Origin: Methylobacterium phyllostachyos
Lineage (GTDB): Bacteria > Pseudomonadota > Alphaproteobacteria > Rhizobiales > Beijerinckiaceae
Length of the DNA: 64,000 nt
Direction of reading: 5' to 3'
Assembly (NCBI RefSeq): GCF_900103445.1
Contig: NZ_FNHS01000011.1
Coordinates: forward strand, 62,001 to 126,000
Shown: piece by piece, positions 63,307 to 64,000 of the stretch
How positions within the stretch are numbered: position 1 is the first letter of the stretch
Layout: every line of letters starts with the position of its first letter
Position numbers and translations under genes: made by a program
The notes under the pieces: generated by a model
The model's database searches: none
Told to the model about the DNA's origin: nothing
What the model saw: only the letters and a program-made list of their open reading frames with translations

Positions 63307-64000
63307 TCAGGACGCCGCCGCTTGAGTCAGGGCCGCGTGGCGGTACGCGCGCGGGCTCGCGCCGTAGCGGTCGCGGAAGCGGCGGGAAAAATGCGCTTGG
63401 TCGGCAAAGCCGCAGCGATAGGCAATTTCGCCGATCTGCAGGGCCAGGCAAGCCGGGTCGGACAGGCGCTGCGCGGCGGCCTCCAATCGGCGCTGCCAGA
63501 TCCAGGCGGCGACGTTGAGCCCCTCCGCACGGAACAGCGCCTGCAGATGGCGTAGGGACACGGCCACCGCGGCGGCGAGCTGCGCGGGATCGAGGTCGGC
63601 GTCGCCGAGATGGGCCGCGACATGGGCCTTGGCGCGCTGGACGATCAGCGTGCCCTGCAGGGCCTTCGGCGTCTCCAGCGCCATGCGCTCGGCCACGCTG
63701 GCGATGACCAAGTCGAGGCCCACGCCGACAAGACGGTCGGCCACCTGAGGCGTCAGCTGTCCCGCCAGGCGCGCGAGATTGCACAGGTACGACCGCGCCA
63801 GGATCGCGGTCGGCAGGGTGCCCTCCACGGTCAGTCCGGCAAACCGGCGGGTGGCGCCCAGCATGCTTTCCAGCCGCTCGCGCGGGATCTGGATCGCCAG
63901 CACCTCGCTGTATCCGGCGTGCTCAATCGTCCAGGGCGTATTGGTGTCGCGGATCGAGAAATCATCTGCCTTATCCGTACTCGATCGATCGTATTGGTCC
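63307..64000 (-). CDS. AraC-family transcriptional regulator (N-terminus beyond window)
   Basis: The visible frame stays open to the window edge, so the 5' end is missing. The N-terminal part (FSIRDTNTPWTIEHAGYSEV then LAIQIPRERLESML) looks like the AraC-binding-like sensor domain, and the C-terminal part has two helix-turn-helices with ALQIGEIAYRCGFADQAHFS and RRFRDRYGASPRAYR, the canonical AraC signature. It probably regulates neighbouring or upstream genes. A GTG at 63903 is only an internal codon. Confidence 0.9.
   Translation of the reverse strand, partial: DQYDRSSTDKADDFSIRDTNTPWTIEHAGYSEVLAIQIPRERLESMLGATRRFAGLTVEGTLPTAILARSYLCNLARLAGQLTPQVADRLVGVGLDLVIASVAERMALETPKALQGTLIVQRAKAHVAAHLGDADLDPAQLAAAVAVSLRHLQALFRAEGLNVAAWIWQRRLEAAAQRLSDPACLALQIGEIAYRCGFADQAHFSRRFRDRYGASPRAYRHAALTQAAAS

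Overview
The window is GC-rich, densely coding DNA from an alphaproteobacterial chromosome, most likely a Methylobacterium/Methylorubrum-type member of the Hyphomicrobiales. Supporting features are a circularly permuted two-piece tmRNA gene with the tag ANDNFAPVAVAA, an alpha-type SspB, a TsaE-AmgK fusion, an IalB-family protein, an HWE histidine kinase, a tRNA-Arg(CCT) with a group I intron, and Rhizobiales-style intergenic palindromic repeats. No insertion sequence, prophage or CRISPR array was seen. Most of the window is ordinary core chromosome with small accessory patches.

Layout. 0-3.3 kb: tRNA-Arg(ACG), murU and a tsaE-amgK fusion (peptidoglycan recycling and tRNA t6A), then cyanase. 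3.3-8.7 kb: a dispersed palindromic repeat, an RND efflux pump gene with a TetR-type palindrome upstream, a TerB-like protein, a DUF3606 protein, and a BrnTA toxin-antitoxin pair lying between an intact ybdD and a decayed duplicate of its 3' end. 8.7-13.5 kb: cstA-ybdD, then a divergent DUF3311/sodium-solute symporter pair and a beta-hydroxyacid dehydrogenase, which looks like carboxylate uptake and use. 13.6-21.5 kb: miaA, serB, a hendecad-repeat coiled-coil protein, degP-hflC-hflK (envelope proteolysis) and folA-thyA. 21.5-24.3 kb: CPBP protease, ssrA next to sspB (trans-translation and delivery of tagged proteins to ClpXP), and three very small membrane proteins. 24.4-28.6 kb: cytochrome P450, fumC with two small conserved companions, and a ParB-like protein. 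28.6-35.5 kb: PRC-barrel protein, mepA, msrA, a HAD phosphatase, IalB protein and unknowns. 35.6-41.5 kb: argH, a TlpA-type thioredoxin, a DUF6883/DUF4926 pair, nhaA and an orphan NodU/CmcH carbamoyltransferase.

41.5-55.5 kb: two small exported proteins, a haloacid dehalogenase, murJ, sodB, a Pro-rich membrane protein, an HWE kinase, then trmB-metK-HTH, the intron-containing tRNA, an SNase-like protein, an M48 lipoprotein protease and a GST. 55.5-64 kb: an EamA remnant, a parS-like 16-mer, a PaoABC-type molybdenum aldehyde oxidoreductase operon, an M20 peptidase, an orphan ParA-type ATPase, an AT-rich intergenic stretch, a MEKHLA-domain protein and an AraC regulator cut by the window end.

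The most noteworthy items are the group I intron, the ssrA-sspB adjacency, the ybdD duplication around brnTA, the structured metK leader, the eight-fold 11-residue repeat protein, the orphan carbamoyltransferase, and the DUF6883/DUF4926 pair. I did not find a clearly new multi-gene system. These are local leads.
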